The translations under genes were made by a program, and so were the position numbers. The notes under the pieces were generated by a model. That model worked only from the letters and a program-made list of their open reading frames with translations, was not told the origin of the DNA and ran no database searches. This document shows, piece by piece, positions 44,372-52,753 of a stretch of 64,000 bases of DNA. The DNA is from Leeia aquatica (GTDB lineage Bacteria; Pseudomonadota; Gammaproteobacteria; Burkholderiales; Leeiaceae), in NCBI RefSeq assembly GCF_012641365.1, contig NZ_JABAIM010000005.1:124001-188000 (forward strand), read 5' to 3'. The first letter of the stretch is position 1; each line of letters opens with the position of its first letter.

Positions 44372-45588
44372 TGGCCAGCATGATCGCAACACCCCTGGCC
44401 GAGCGCAGCCTCTATTCCGGAAGCCACGCCGCGCGCCAGCTGGTACGCCTGCAGTTGCTGCGCCAATTGTTTGACCAAGGGCTACTGACCATTTTCATTG
44501 CCCCGTTTGCCTACCTGCTGATCCTGCATATCCTGTCACCCGTCACCTCCAGGCCCCTGCTTTGGGCCTGGACAGGCTTGCTGGCGCTGGAGTGGGTCTA
44601 TCACCTGGGCATCACCCTCTGGTTTCGTCGGCGCGAGCGTCGGGTGGAGGAGGTGCCGCGCTGGCTGACAGCCAAGTGCATCAGCACCATCCTGTCCAGT
44701 GTGGCCCTGTCCGCCGTCGGCTGGCTGGTATTCCCCCCTTGGGATCAGTTCACCTACATCCTGATGTTGTTCATCTTCCTGAGTACCGCGACGGCCGTCA
44801 CTGCCGTCGCATTCAGTGCCTTCAAGCGCATGCTGTTGCTGTACAACGTCATCAGCTGGCTTCCTTTCCTGCTGCAGCTGTTGTTCAGTTCACAGTCACA
44901 GGCTTTCCTGCTGGGATTAGGCGGCCTGCTCTACCTGACGGTGACGCTGATCTATGGCTGGGGTGTACACCGCATCTACCACAACGGCGTGATGCTGCAG
45001 GTGACCAATGCTCAGCTGGTGGCCGATTTGTCCGCATCCAAGACCGAGCTGGAGCGTGCCTTGCAGCGCAGTGAAGGGCTGGCACGCCGTGATGAGCTGA
45101 CAGGGCTGTATAACCGCCGGGAAATGTGGGTGCGCCTGGATACCCAGCTCAAGCTGCAGCAGCGGCTGGAGCAGCCCTTCTGCTTTGCTTTGCTGGATCT
45201 GGATTTTTTCAAATCCATCAACGATCAGCACGGCCATCTGGTAGGCGATGAGGTGTTGCGTACGCTGGCCCAGCTAACACAAAGTTGCCTGCGCGACATC
45301 GACTTCATCGCCCGCTATGGGGGTGAAGAATTTGCCGTCATCCTGCCGCAAACACGGCTGCAAGAGGCCGAGCAATCCATGGAGCGTTTACGCCAGCATG
45401 TGGCCGCGCACAGCTTGCAGGTAGATGGCCAAAGCTTGCGGATCACGGTGTCGATCGGGCTCACCCAGTATCGGGCTGGGGAGCCCTTGAACATCACCCT
45501 GGCACGTGCGGACAGCGCCCTCTACCAAGCCAAGGCAGCGGGCCGCAATCAGGTCATTTGCGATTTTGACGTGCTGCAGTCCCGCTGA
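44371..45588 (+). CDS. Diguanylate cyclase, membrane-bound GGDEF protein
   Basis: 405 aa. N-terminal half has about six transmembrane helices (residues ~40-210), then a short coiled coil and the GGDEF domain from ~235. The active-site motif is GGEEF (317-321) and the inhibitory I-site RDID (308-311) is intact, so c-di-GMP synthesis with product inhibition is expected. Substrate-binding DLDFFKSINDQHGHLVGDEVL is conserved. Coupled to the upstream hydrolase by a shared A (TGATG). Confidence 0.95.
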   Translation: MASMIATPLAERSLYSGSHAARQLVRLQLLRQLFDQGLLTIFIAPFAYLLILHILSPVTSRPLLWAWTGLLALEWVYHLGITLWFRRRERRVEEVPRWLTAKCISTILSSVALSAVGWLVFPPWDQFTYILMLFIFLSTATAVTAVAFSAFKRMLLLYNVISWLPFLLQLLFSSQSQAFLLGLGGLLYLTVTLIYGWGVHRIYHNGVMLQVTNAQLVADLSASKTELERALQRSEGLARRDELTGLYNRREMWVRLDTQLKLQQRLEQPFCFALLDLDFFKSINDQHGHLVGDEVLRTLAQLTQSCLRDIDFIARYGGEEFAVILPQTRLQEAEQSMERLRQHVAAHSLQVDGQSLRITVSIGLTQYRAGEPLNITLARADSALYQAKAAGRNQVICDFDVLQSR

Positions 45589-45594
45589 ATACGC

Positions 45595-46794
45595 TTACTG
45601 TTTGCGCAACAACAGTCCATTCAGGTAGTCGCCCTCCGGGAAGGACAGCGCGCTGGGATGATCCAGATCGGCATGCAAACGTCCGATGACCTGTGCCGAG
45701 ACCCCAGCATCCAGCGCCGCGCCCGCCACCACCTTCTGGAACAGCTCCACCCCCATGCCGCCCGAGCAGGTAAAGGTCGCCAGATGACCGCCCGGCTTCA
45801 GCAGCTTCAAAGCCCACAGGTTGATGTCCTTATAGGCGCGGGTCGCTTTGGCCACGTGCGCGGCGGTCGGGGCAAATTTGGGCGGGTCCAGCACGATCAG
45901 GTCAAACTGGCGGTTCTGGTCCCGCAGACGGCGCAAATACTGGAACACATCGGCCTCGACCCACTCTGCACGGGCAGCCTCCATACCGTTGAGCTGCTGA
46001 TGCTGCCGCGCCAGTTCAAGCGCTTCGGCTGAAGAATCGACCGACAGCACCGAGTTGGCCCCAGCCTGCAGTGCTGCCAGTGAAAAGCCACCGGAGAAGC
46101 AGAAGCAGTTGAGCACATCCGCGCCCTGCGCCAGTGCAGCCACCCGCTGCCGGTTCAGCCGCTGGTCCAGATAGAAGCCGGTTTTCTGGCCGCTGACGAT
46201 GTCCACCTGATAACGCAGCCCGTGCTCTTCGATCATCACCGGCGCATCCGGCGCATTGCCACGCAGCGGACCGCTGACCTGCTGCAGCCCCTCCAGTGCG
46301 CGCACCTCAACATCTGAGCGCTCGTAGACTTGCTGGATGCCGGTCAGTGCCACCAGTTCATCGACTAGCACATCACGCCAGGCCGCCGCACCGGCAGACA
46401 GCAGCTGTACCACCAGCCAATCGCCAAAACGATCAACAATCACCCCCGGCAAGCCATCCGACTCGGCATGCACCAGCCGCATGGCATTGGTCACCGCGTG
46501 CAACGGCTGGCGGGCCGCAATCGCTGCGCTGAGGCGCCGCTGAAAGAACGCACGGTCCACCGTGTCGCGCTCTTGCGCCGTCCATACCCGCGCCCGAATC
46601 TGTGACGCCGGGCTGAACGCGGCCCAGCCGAGGAAGGTGTGATCGTGCGCCCGCACGGCGACGGTCTGCCCCGCCTCCAGCCCCTCCGGTTGCTGTGCCA
46701 CCGCACCGGAAAATACCCAGGGGTGCCGCTGGCGCAAGGACTTCTCGCGACCGGGTTTCAGGATCAGGTTGGGTGTGGCTGGGCGGGTTGACAT
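45595..46794 (-). CDS. rlmI: 23S rRNA (cytosine1962-C5)-methyltransferase RlmI
   Basis: 399 aa. PUA domain at residues 1-80 (KSLRQRHPWVFSGAV), EEHGL region, and Rossmann methyltransferase with NCFCFSGGFSLAALQAGA (SAM site) and DPPKFAPTAAHVAKATRAYKDINLWALKLLKPGG. The catalytic cysteine region is TFTCSGGMGVELFQKVV. ATG 46794 has GGAG upstream. It converges with the diguanylate cyclase gene (6 bp apart). Confidence 0.95.
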   Translation of the reverse strand: MSTRPATPNLILKPGREKSLRQRHPWVFSGAVAQQPEGLEAGQTVAVRAHDHTFLGWAAFSPASQIRARVWTAQERDTVDRAFFQRRLSAAIAARQPLHAVTNAMRLVHAESDGLPGVIVDRFGDWLVVQLLSAGAAAWRDVLVDELVALTGIQQVYERSDVEVRALEGLQQVSGPLRGNAPDAPVMIEEHGLRYQVDIVSGQKTGFYLDQRLNRQRVAALAQGADVLNCFCFSGGFSLAALQAGANSVLSVDSSAEALELARQHQQLNGMEAARAEWVEADVFQYLRRLRDQNRQFDLIVLDPPKFAPTAAHVAKATRAYKDINLWALKLLKPGGHLATFTCSGGMGVELFQKVVAGAALDAGVSAQVIGRLHADLDHPSALSFPEGDYLNGLLLRKQ

Positions 46795-46822
46795 GGTCTT
46801 CTCCAGGCAGATGAAAATGAAA

Positions 46823-46843
46823 CCGCCCCCAGTGCGGGGGCGG
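46823..46843 (-). terminator. Terminator of the DEAD-box helicase gene
   Basis: Minus strand CCGCCCCC / GGGGGCGG 8-bp stem with a 5-nt loop, then TTTTCATTTTC. It is 34 bp after the helicase stop and ahead of rlmI. Confidence 0.88.
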
Positions 46844-46876
46844 AGCATGCAATGCTAACGGCGAGCTACAGGACCA

Positions 46877-48451
46877 TCAGTCACCGTAGCGACGACGGCC
46901 TTCCGGGCGGCCCTCAGAACGGCCACCACGGCGATTGCCATCTTCAGACCAGCGACGCTCGGTCGGACGGCCACCATCGCTGTGCGGGCGGCGCGGTGCC
47001 GATTCAGCCTGACCGTCACCGTAGCGACGGGCCTGACCTTCGCCGCGGTTGTCCTGGCTGAAGCGACGCGGTGCACCTTCGGTACGGCCTTCTTGCGGGA
47101 AACGACGGTTTTCGCGCGGTGCGCCATCACGGAACGACACGCCCTGACCTTCGCCACGCGACTGGCCGTCACGCTGACCCCAGCTACGTTGCTCGCCGTC
47201 GCGACGCGGGCCCGAGAAGCCACGACCCTGACCACGGCCTGCACCGTTGCGCGGTGCACCCGGCTTGCCACCGGCGGGGCGCGGCTTCACGCGCGGCTCC
47301 AGCCCCGGCACCACGGCGGCGAAAATACGGTTGCCGATGAAACGCTCGATCCGCGACAGCAGACCGCGCTCACGCGGCGACACCAGCGAAATGGCCACAC
47401 CGCTACGACCGGCACGGCCGGTACGGCCAATGCGGTGGACGTAGTCTTCGGCGTTCTTCGGCAGATCGTAGTTGATCACATGGCTGATACCGTCAATGTC
47501 GATACCACGCGCGGCCACGTCGGTCGCCACCAGCAGGCGGACGTGGCCGTTGCGCAGCTGGGTCAAGGTCCGGTTGCGCTCGCGTTGCTGCATGTCACCA
47601 TGCAGGGCAGCGGCAGCCCAGCCTTCATTGGCCAGGTGGTCAGCCAGATCATCGGCATCCAGCTTGGTCGCGGTAAAGATGATGGCTTGCTGCAAAGTCT
47701 GGTCGGTCAGCAGATGACTGAGCAGCTTGCCCTTGTGTGCCAGATCATCGGCATAGTGCAGGCGCTGCTCGATCTTGCCTTGCTGGGCCTGAGCCGCAGC
47801 AATCTGGATGCGTTGAGGCTCACGCAGCAGTCGGTGGGCCAAGTTGCCTACGGCGCCATCCAGCGTAGCGGAGAACAACGCGGTCTGGCGCGCAGACGAA
47901 GTCATCGCGCAGATGGCTTCCACGTCGTCGACAAAGCCCATGTCCAGCATGCGGTCGGCTTCATCCAGCACCAGCATTTCCAGCTGGGACAGGTCGATAC
48001 GGCCACGCGACAGATGGTCCAGCAAACGGCCCGGGGTGGCGATCAGCACTTCGAACGGGCGCGACAGCAGGCGGTTTTGCACCGGATAAGGCATGCCGCC
48101 CACGATCGTCACGGTCGCAAAGCGGGACAGGAACTTACCGTACTGGCTGGCGGCAGTGGACACTTGGGTCGCCAGTTCACGGGTCGGGACCAGCACCAGT
48201 GCGCGCGGGCCAAAATAGCCTGCCGGGCGCGGGGTGCTGGCAATGCGTTGCAGCGCAGGCAGCAGGAAGGCAGCGGTCTTGCCGGTACCGGTGGAGGCCG
48301 AAGCCATCACGTCAGCCCCTTCCAGCAGTGCCGGAATGGCGGCCGCCTGGATCGGGGTGGGTTTTTCATAGCCGGATTCTTCCAGGGCACGCAGTACGCG
48401 CGGGTCCAGATGAAAATCGGCAAACATGGGGGTGGCGGTTTCGACCGTCAT
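46877..48451 (-). CDS. DEAD-box ATP-dependent RNA helicase (SrmB/RhlE-like)
   Basis: 524 aa. Q motif GYEKPTPIQAAAIP, motif I ASTGTGKTA, Ia PTRELATQV, DEAD in VLDEADRMLDMGF, SAT in FSATL, and motifs V/VI ATDVAARGIDIDG and HRIGRTGRAGR. The ATG at 48451 has AGGA six bases upstream. The last ~145 residues are a low-complexity Arg/Gly/Gln/Ser-rich tail that binds RNA non-specifically. The MTVETATPMFADFHLDPRVL start resembles SrmB (50S assembly); the RGG tail recalls RhlE, so the exact orthologue is open. Confidence 0.93.
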   Translation of the reverse strand: MTVETATPMFADFHLDPRVLRALEESGYEKPTPIQAAAIPALLEGADVMASASTGTGKTAAFLLPALQRIASTPRPAGYFGPRALVLVPTRELATQVSTAASQYGKFLSRFATVTIVGGMPYPVQNRLLSRPFEVLIATPGRLLDHLSRGRIDLSQLEMLVLDEADRMLDMGFVDDVEAICAMTSSARQTALFSATLDGAVGNLAHRLLREPQRIQIAAAQAQQGKIEQRLHYADDLAHKGKLLSHLLTDQTLQQAIIFTATKLDADDLADHLANEGWAAAALHGDMQQRERNRTLTQLRNGHVRLLVATDVAARGIDIDGISHVINYDLPKNAEDYVHRIGRTGRAGRSGVAISLVSPRERGLLSRIERFIGNRIFAAVVPGLEPRVKPRPAGGKPGAPRNGAGRGQGRGFSGPRRDGEQRSWGQRDGQSRGEGQGVSFRDGAPRENRRFPQEGRTEGAPRRFSQDNRGEGQARRYGDGQAESAPRRPHSDGGRPTERRWSEDGNRRGGRSEGRPEGRRRYGD

Positions 48452-48741
48452 GCGGCTTCCTATCAAAGCAAAATGGTTACTACGCGAGCAGGCAGAATGC
48501 GTCCCTGCTACCCGCGTTACCATAGGCAACGGGCTGGCTGCAGACACAAGAATTCGGACAGATTGCTAGCGCACGACATCGACGCTAACCGGAGAACCAC
48601 ATCTCAATGTGGCAAGACACGCAGCCAGAAAGGCCACGGAATACAGTCAGGGTTCGATGTTGAAGCCCCGGAAACAGACCGGGCTGCTGCCCCTCAGGAC
48701 AGACAGCCCGAGACTATAATGATTTTCTCAATAAAAATCAA
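48452..48741 (-). promoter_or_regulatory. Helicase promoter and ~255-nt 5' leader
   Basis: The 334 bp between mscL and the helicase gene has no open gene. It holds a good sigma70 promoter on the minus strand: -35 TTGATT (48741-48736), 17 bp, -10 TATAGT (48718-48713). From a start near 48706 the leader is about 255 nt. Its 5' end folds into a stable hairpin (48710-48680; CGGGCTG pairs with CAGCCCG, with further pairs inside). Long structured leaders are typical of cold-induced helicase mRNAs; regulation here is inference. Confidence 0.6.
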
Positions 48742-48785
48742 GCACTTTTTGCTATGCAGCATTCGTACCCTGCGCGGCTGCGTTT

Positions 48786-49214
48786 TCAACGCTTCAGGTT
48801 GTCGCGAATTTCGCGCAGCAACAGCACTTCTTCACTGGGTTCTGCCGGGGCCGCAGGCGCTGCCACTTCTGCTTTCTTGAAGCGGTTCAGCTGCTTGATC
48901 ACCAGAAACACCGAGAACGCCACAATCAGGAAGTTGACGATGGTATTGATGAAGGCACCATAACGCAGCACCACCGCGCCGGCATCGGTCGCCTCCTTCA
49001 GGGTGGCATACGGTGCGGCGGCCTTGGTGCCTTCTTTCAGCACCCAGTACAGGTTGGCAAAGTCCATATTACCCAACAGCATGCCAATCGGCGGCATGAT
49101 CACGTCGTCCACCAGCGATTTGACGATGGCACCAAAGGCAGCACCAATGATGACGCCCACCGCCAGATCGACCACATTGCCCTTCATGGCAAACTCTTTG
49201 AACTCTTTCAACAT
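48786..49214 (-). CDS. mscL: Large-conductance mechanosensitive channel MscL
   Basis: 142 aa. The start [43 protein letters not shown] is the M1 gate helix, and [27 protein letters not shown] is M2. A short C-terminal cytoplasmic helix ([13 protein letters not shown]) completes the usual length. Releases solutes on hypo-osmotic shock. No U-rich terminator is seen after it. Confidence 0.98.
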   Translation of the reverse strand: MLKEFKEFAMKGNVVDLAVGVIIGAAFGAIVKSLVDDVIMPPIGMLLGNMDFANLYWVLKEGTKAAAPYATLKEATDAGAVVLRYGAFINTIVNFLIVAFSVFLVIKQLNRFKKAEVAAPAAPAEPSEEVLLLREIRDNLKR

Positions 49215-49302
49215 CGGGTACCTCCTTCAATATGGGACACACAGCGTGTTGCATTATTCAAAGTTGCTGACCGACTGTACAGTCGGCAAAGGTTAAGGAT
49301 GG

Positions 49303-50397
49303 TTACCGCTTCCGGGACGACAGGCGCCGGAGGTAGACCGTGATCTCTTCGCGGTCGTGATACAGCTGCCTTGCTTCGAGTTGATGCGGCACCCCGCTCA
49401 GGCGCTCCCGGATTTCGTCAAAGCAACGCTCCACTTCCGCCAGACGCTTTTTCATCGGCAGCTTGAGGTTGAAGATTGCTTCGCGCGCCAATCCGTCGGC
49501 CAGCCAGTCCGCCATCAGGCGCGCCACCCGCACCGGCTGCTCTACCATGTCGCACACCAGCCAGTCGACCGGCTGGTCAGGCCGGAAGCGGAAGCCATCC
49601 TGCCGGAAGTGTCGCACTTGCGGGTGACCTTGTACATTGCCTTTGAGTGGGCCATTGTCCACCGCCAGCACCTTGAGCCCCCGCGTAATTAATTGCCAGG
49701 TCCAGCCCCCGGGGGCCGCGCCCAGATCCACCGCACGCATGCTGCTTTTGAAACGCTGCTGTTCCTCTTCAGCGCTCATGAACACCTGGATGGCTTCTGC
49801 CAGTTTAAGGGTCGATCGGCTCGGTGCCTCAAACGGCATGCGCAGACGTGGAATGCCTTGCGGCCATTCGCTGCGGTTGCCTGGCATGGCCAGTGCCAGA
49901 TGCACCTGGCCGTGGTTACGCCAGAACAGGACCAGCCGCACACCATCCTCCGGCCCCACCAGCACACCGGCCTGCTGCAGCGCAGGAGCCAGCTTGTCAC
50001 CAAAACGGCGGCAGAACCCGGACAACTCTTTGGCTTCGTTGGTGTCTGCCGTCTCCAGCCAGACGGAGCCCACTTTGAGAGGCAAACCCTGCAGCGCCGT
50101 CAGCAAGGGGGTCAAACGGTCGCGCTCCGGCAGACCGGTCAATTCGCCCACCTCCAGCAGCAGCTGCCGCGCAAAGATCAGGTCGGCCCATTGTACCTGT
50201 TGCAAACGGCGGTCCGGACGCACACTGCACAGCCGCACAAAACCACTGCCCGCCTCCGCCTCTACACTCACCTGACAGCCGAGTTTCAGCCCTGCCTGCA
50301 GCAATTCCTCACCACACTCCGCCTCAAACCCGGCGCGGCAATAGGCCAGCAGGCCGGTAATGGGCAACTCTGACGACAAGGAGACGGTACGGCGCAT
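49303..50397 (-). CDS. rlmM: 23S rRNA (cytidine2498-2'-O)-methyltransferase RlmM
   Basis: 364 aa, matching the E. coli length (366). THUMP-like N-terminal domain (LLAYCRAGFEAECGEEL), then FtsJ-type Rossmann domain with VDLGAAPGGWTWQLITRGLKVLAVDNGPL and WLVCDMVEQPVRVARLMADWL, where K-D-K-E-type residues sit. ATG 50397 gives the normal start; a longer in-frame extension is not conserved. Divergent from the DUF3149 gene. Confidence 0.95.
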   Translation of the reverse strand: MRRTVSLSSELPITGLLAYCRAGFEAECGEELLQAGLKLGCQVSVEAEAGSGFVRLCSVRPDRRLQQVQWADLIFARQLLLEVGELTGLPERDRLTPLLTALQGLPLKVGSVWLETADTNEAKELSGFCRRFGDKLAPALQQAGVLVGPEDGVRLVLFWRNHGQVHLALAMPGNRSEWPQGIPRLRMPFEAPSRSTLKLAEAIQVFMSAEEEQQRFKSSMRAVDLGAAPGGWTWQLITRGLKVLAVDNGPLKGNVQGHPQVRHFRQDGFRFRPDQPVDWLVCDMVEQPVRVARLMADWLADGLAREAIFNLKLPMKKRLAEVERCFDEIRERLSGVPHQLEARQLYHDREEITVYLRRLSSRKR

Positions 50398-50529
50398 GCG
50401 AGGCTCTGGCAAAGACAATATGGCAGCGGATTGTCCTCTTCCGCACGGGGGACGACAAGCGGATTCTGGAGGCCCCCGTTTGCGACTGCGCAAGCCGCGT
50501 GCAGATAACCCCTTGAGCGAGAGGGGAAT

Positions 50530-50543
50530 TTGACGCGGATCAA
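50530..50543 (+). promoter_or_regulatory. FNR/ANR-type box ahead of DUF3149 gene
   Basis: TTGACGCGGATCAA matches the TTGAT-N4-ATCAA consensus in nine of ten positions. A -10-like TTAGAT at 50566-50571 would place transcription start near 50578, putting the box centre at -41.5, the class II activator position. Oxygen-sensitive control is inferred. Confidence 0.6.
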
Positions 50544-50624
50544 GTGCAAACCGTTCAGACCGGCGTTAGATGGAGGCATGCCCCGAACTCGGGTACCGCT
50601 TTCATTTCACATGGAGTAATCATC

Positions 50625-50792
50625 ATGCCGCAATGGATCACCGTCCTGTTCACCACAGACATCGGCTTACTCAGCATGGCGGTCATTGCCTTCATTCTGG
50701 TGATGGCGACTTATCTGTTCTTCTTCGTGCGACGCCATGTGCGTGAGGACAGCCTGGCGCACGACCGCCAGAGCCAGAAGCTGCCGCAGTAA
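50625..50792 (+). CDS. DUF3149 small membrane protein
   Basis: 55 aa. One transmembrane segment (LLSMAVIAFILVMATYLFFFV, residues ~16-36) with a charged C-terminal tail (RRHVREDSLAHDRQSQKLPQ). ATG 50625 has GGAG eight bases upstream. DUF3149 proteins are short and uncharacterised. The FNR-type box upstream suggests induction at low oxygen. Confidence 0.85.
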   Translation: MPQWITVLFTTDIGLLSMAVIAFILVMATYLFFFVRRHVREDSLAHDRQSQKLPQ

Positions 50793-50825
50793 ACGGCAAC
50801 GCCGGCTTCGGGTACACTAGGGCGC

Positions 50826-51236
50826 ATGAAGCGCAAACCCACCCCGACGCCTGCCCCCGATTGCCCTTGTGGCAGCACGCTGCCTTTGATGCAGTGCTGC
50901 CAGCCCATCCTCAACGGCCAGCAAGCGGCGCCAACCGCGGAAGCGCTGATGCGCTCCCGCTACACCGCCTATGTGCTGAAAGACGTTCACTGGCTGCTGG
51001 CCAGCTGGCACAGCCGTACCCGTCCTGCCGAGCTCGATCTGGCAGCGGATGACAGCCGCTGGCTGGGGCTGACCGTGCACGAGCATCAGCAGCAGGATGC
51101 GGACCACGCGACAGTGCGCTTTACCGCCCGCTACAAGGTCGGCGGCCGCGCTTGGCGATTGCATGAGCGCAGCCGCTTCGAGCGCGAAGCCGGACTATGG
51201 GTCTATGTGGATGGGGAGCAAGACCCGGCAGCGTGA
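50826..51236 (+). CDS. ychJ: YchJ family protein (UPF0225)
   Basis: 136 aa. N-terminal SEC-C cysteine motif CPCGSTLPLMQCCQPIL (metal binding) and the YchJ core APTAEALMRSRYTAYVLKDVHWLLASW followed by an NTF2-like fold. Metal ligands are the same cysteine cluster found at the SecA C-terminus. Function unknown. It starts 33 bp after the DUF3149 gene. Confidence 0.92.
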   Translation: MKRKPTPTPAPDCPCGSTLPLMQCCQPILNGQQAAPTAEALMRSRYTAYVLKDVHWLLASWHSRTRPAELDLAADDSRWLGLTVHEHQQQDADHATVRFTARYKVGGRAWRLHERSRFEREAGLWVYVDGEQDPAA

Positions 51237-51272
51237 TGCTGCCAAAGGGCCTGCCGATGGGCATGGCCTGCT

Positions 51273-52613
51273 TCAGGCCTGCCCGGCCAGATAACGCCGC
51301 TCCCACGGCGTGATTTCATTGTAGAAACTGGCCAGCTCCATTTCCTTGCTGGCAATGAAGGCGCGGGTGAATTCGGCACCGAACAAGCGTTCGGCTGTCC
51401 CCTGCTCTTCCATGCGCTGCAAGGCGGCGTCCAGCGTGCGCGGCAGGGTGACCGCCTCCCCATAGACATTGCCGGTGGCGGGCTCATCCGGCTGCAAGCC
51501 TTCAGCCATGCCCTGCCAGCCGCTGACCAGACTGGCGGCCAGTGCCAGATAGGGGTTGGCATCGCAACCCGGCAGGCGGTTTTCTACCCGACGCGCCGCC
51601 GGCCCGGACAGGGGAATGCGCAGACCCACCGAGCGGTTGTCATAGCCCCACGCCAGATTGATCGGCGCGGCGGAGCCTTTGACAAAGCGCCGGTAAGAAT
51701 TGACGTGCGGGGCAAACAGCGGCAACAAATCCGGCAGATAGCGTTGCTGACCAGCAATGAAGCCATAGAACGCCGCCGAGGGTTCGCCATCTTCGCCACT
51801 GAACACATTGCGCCCCTGCTCATCCACCACACTCTGGTGAATGTGCATCGAGCTGCCCGCCACACCGGCAATCGGCTTGGCCATGCACACCACCAGCAAG
51901 CCGTGGCGAGCGCCAATTTCACGCAGCGCATACTTGAACAGGAAGGTCTGGTCGGCCAGCTCCAGCGCAGGGCCGTGCTTGAGATTGATCTCGAACTGGC
52001 CCGGCCCCATCTCGTGAACGAAGGTATCACCATCAATGCCCAGCACCGGCAGGGCAGCGTACAGGTCGTCAAAGAAGCCATCAAAGGCATTCAGGGCCGA
52101 GAAACTGAAGGAAGCCTGCCCCACTTCACGCCGTCCCAGCGGGTCCAGCGGCGGTTGCAGCGGCTGGTTCGGGTCCGGGTTCGGGGCCAGCACGTAGAAT
52201 TCCAGCTCAGGGGCCACAATGGGCGTCCAGCCGCGACCGGCATAGCGGGCCAGCACGCTCTTGAGCACCGAGCGGGACGCCAGCGGGGTCAGCTCGGTAT
52301 CACTGTCCATGCAGTCGTGGATGGCCAGCGCACGCGGTACCCTCGCCCACGGCACCGGGCGCAGGGTTGCATAATCCGGCTGCAGTCGCGCATCCGGGTC
52401 ATGTTCGCCATAAAACTGGTAGTCCGGGTAATCTCCGGTGATGGACTGGATCGGTACTGCACGGGCGATCCGCAGCTCCTGGCCCGCGGCAAAGGCCGCA
52501 GCGGGCAGGGTCTTGCCGCGAGGCACACCGTTGATATCCGGGAAAATGCACTCCACTTCGCGGATGTGGTGGCTGTCGAGCAATTCTTCTACGTGATGGG
52601 GGATAGGGGTCAT
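51273..52613 (-). CDS. Glutamine synthetase family protein (PuuA-like)
   Basis: 446 aa from ATG 52613 (GAGG five bases upstream; in-frame starts at 52643 and 52667 are possible). GS beta-grasp domain with ECIFPDINGVPRGKTLP, catalytic domain with APELEFYVL, PGQFEINL, AGSSMHIHQS and NRSVGLRIPLSG. The truncated short GSIII-like length and loss of the adenylylation tyrosine region fit gamma-glutamylpolyamine or -ethanolamide synthetases rather than GlnA. No other putrescine-degradation gene is linked, so substrate is undecided. Confidence 0.9.
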   Translation of the reverse strand: MTPIPHHVEELLDSHHIREVECIFPDINGVPRGKTLPAAAFAAGQELRIARAVPIQSITGDYPDYQFYGEHDPDARLQPDYATLRPVPWARVPRALAIHDCMDSDTELTPLASRSVLKSVLARYAGRGWTPIVAPELEFYVLAPNPDPNQPLQPPLDPLGRREVGQASFSFSALNAFDGFFDDLYAALPVLGIDGDTFVHEMGPGQFEINLKHGPALELADQTFLFKYALREIGARHGLLVVCMAKPIAGVAGSSMHIHQSVVDEQGRNVFSGEDGEPSAAFYGFIAGQQRYLPDLLPLFAPHVNSYRRFVKGSAAPINLAWGYDNRSVGLRIPLSGPAARRVENRLPGCDANPYLALAASLVSGWQGMAEGLQPDEPATGNVYGEAVTLPRTLDAALQRMEEQGTAERLFGAEFTRAFIASKEMELASFYNEITPWERRYLAGQA

Positions 52614-52705
52614 GTCTGCCTCAGCTGCAGCCCACTGCTGCATTGTTAATTCCGCATAGTGAAACACAAATCCATCATGCGGTTTTCGGACATGCTACCA
52701 GATGG

Positions 52706-52730
52706 GGGGCACGCTGCCAACGCGTGCCCC
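52706..52730. repeat. Inverted repeat between HAD and GS-like genes
   Basis: GGGGCACGC / GCGTGCCCC, a perfect 9-bp stem with a 7-nt loop, 23 bp after the HAD gene stop. There is no U tract on the minus strand; it may still slow transcription or be a protein site. Confidence 0.5.
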
Positions 52731-52753
52731 TCCCCCACCATCATGCAAGATAA

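Noticed and set aside
46982-48880. 632-codon plus-strand frame opposite the DEAD-box gene
   Set aside because: Antisense shadow of a gene with all helicase motifs; no ribosome-binding site or recognisable domain.
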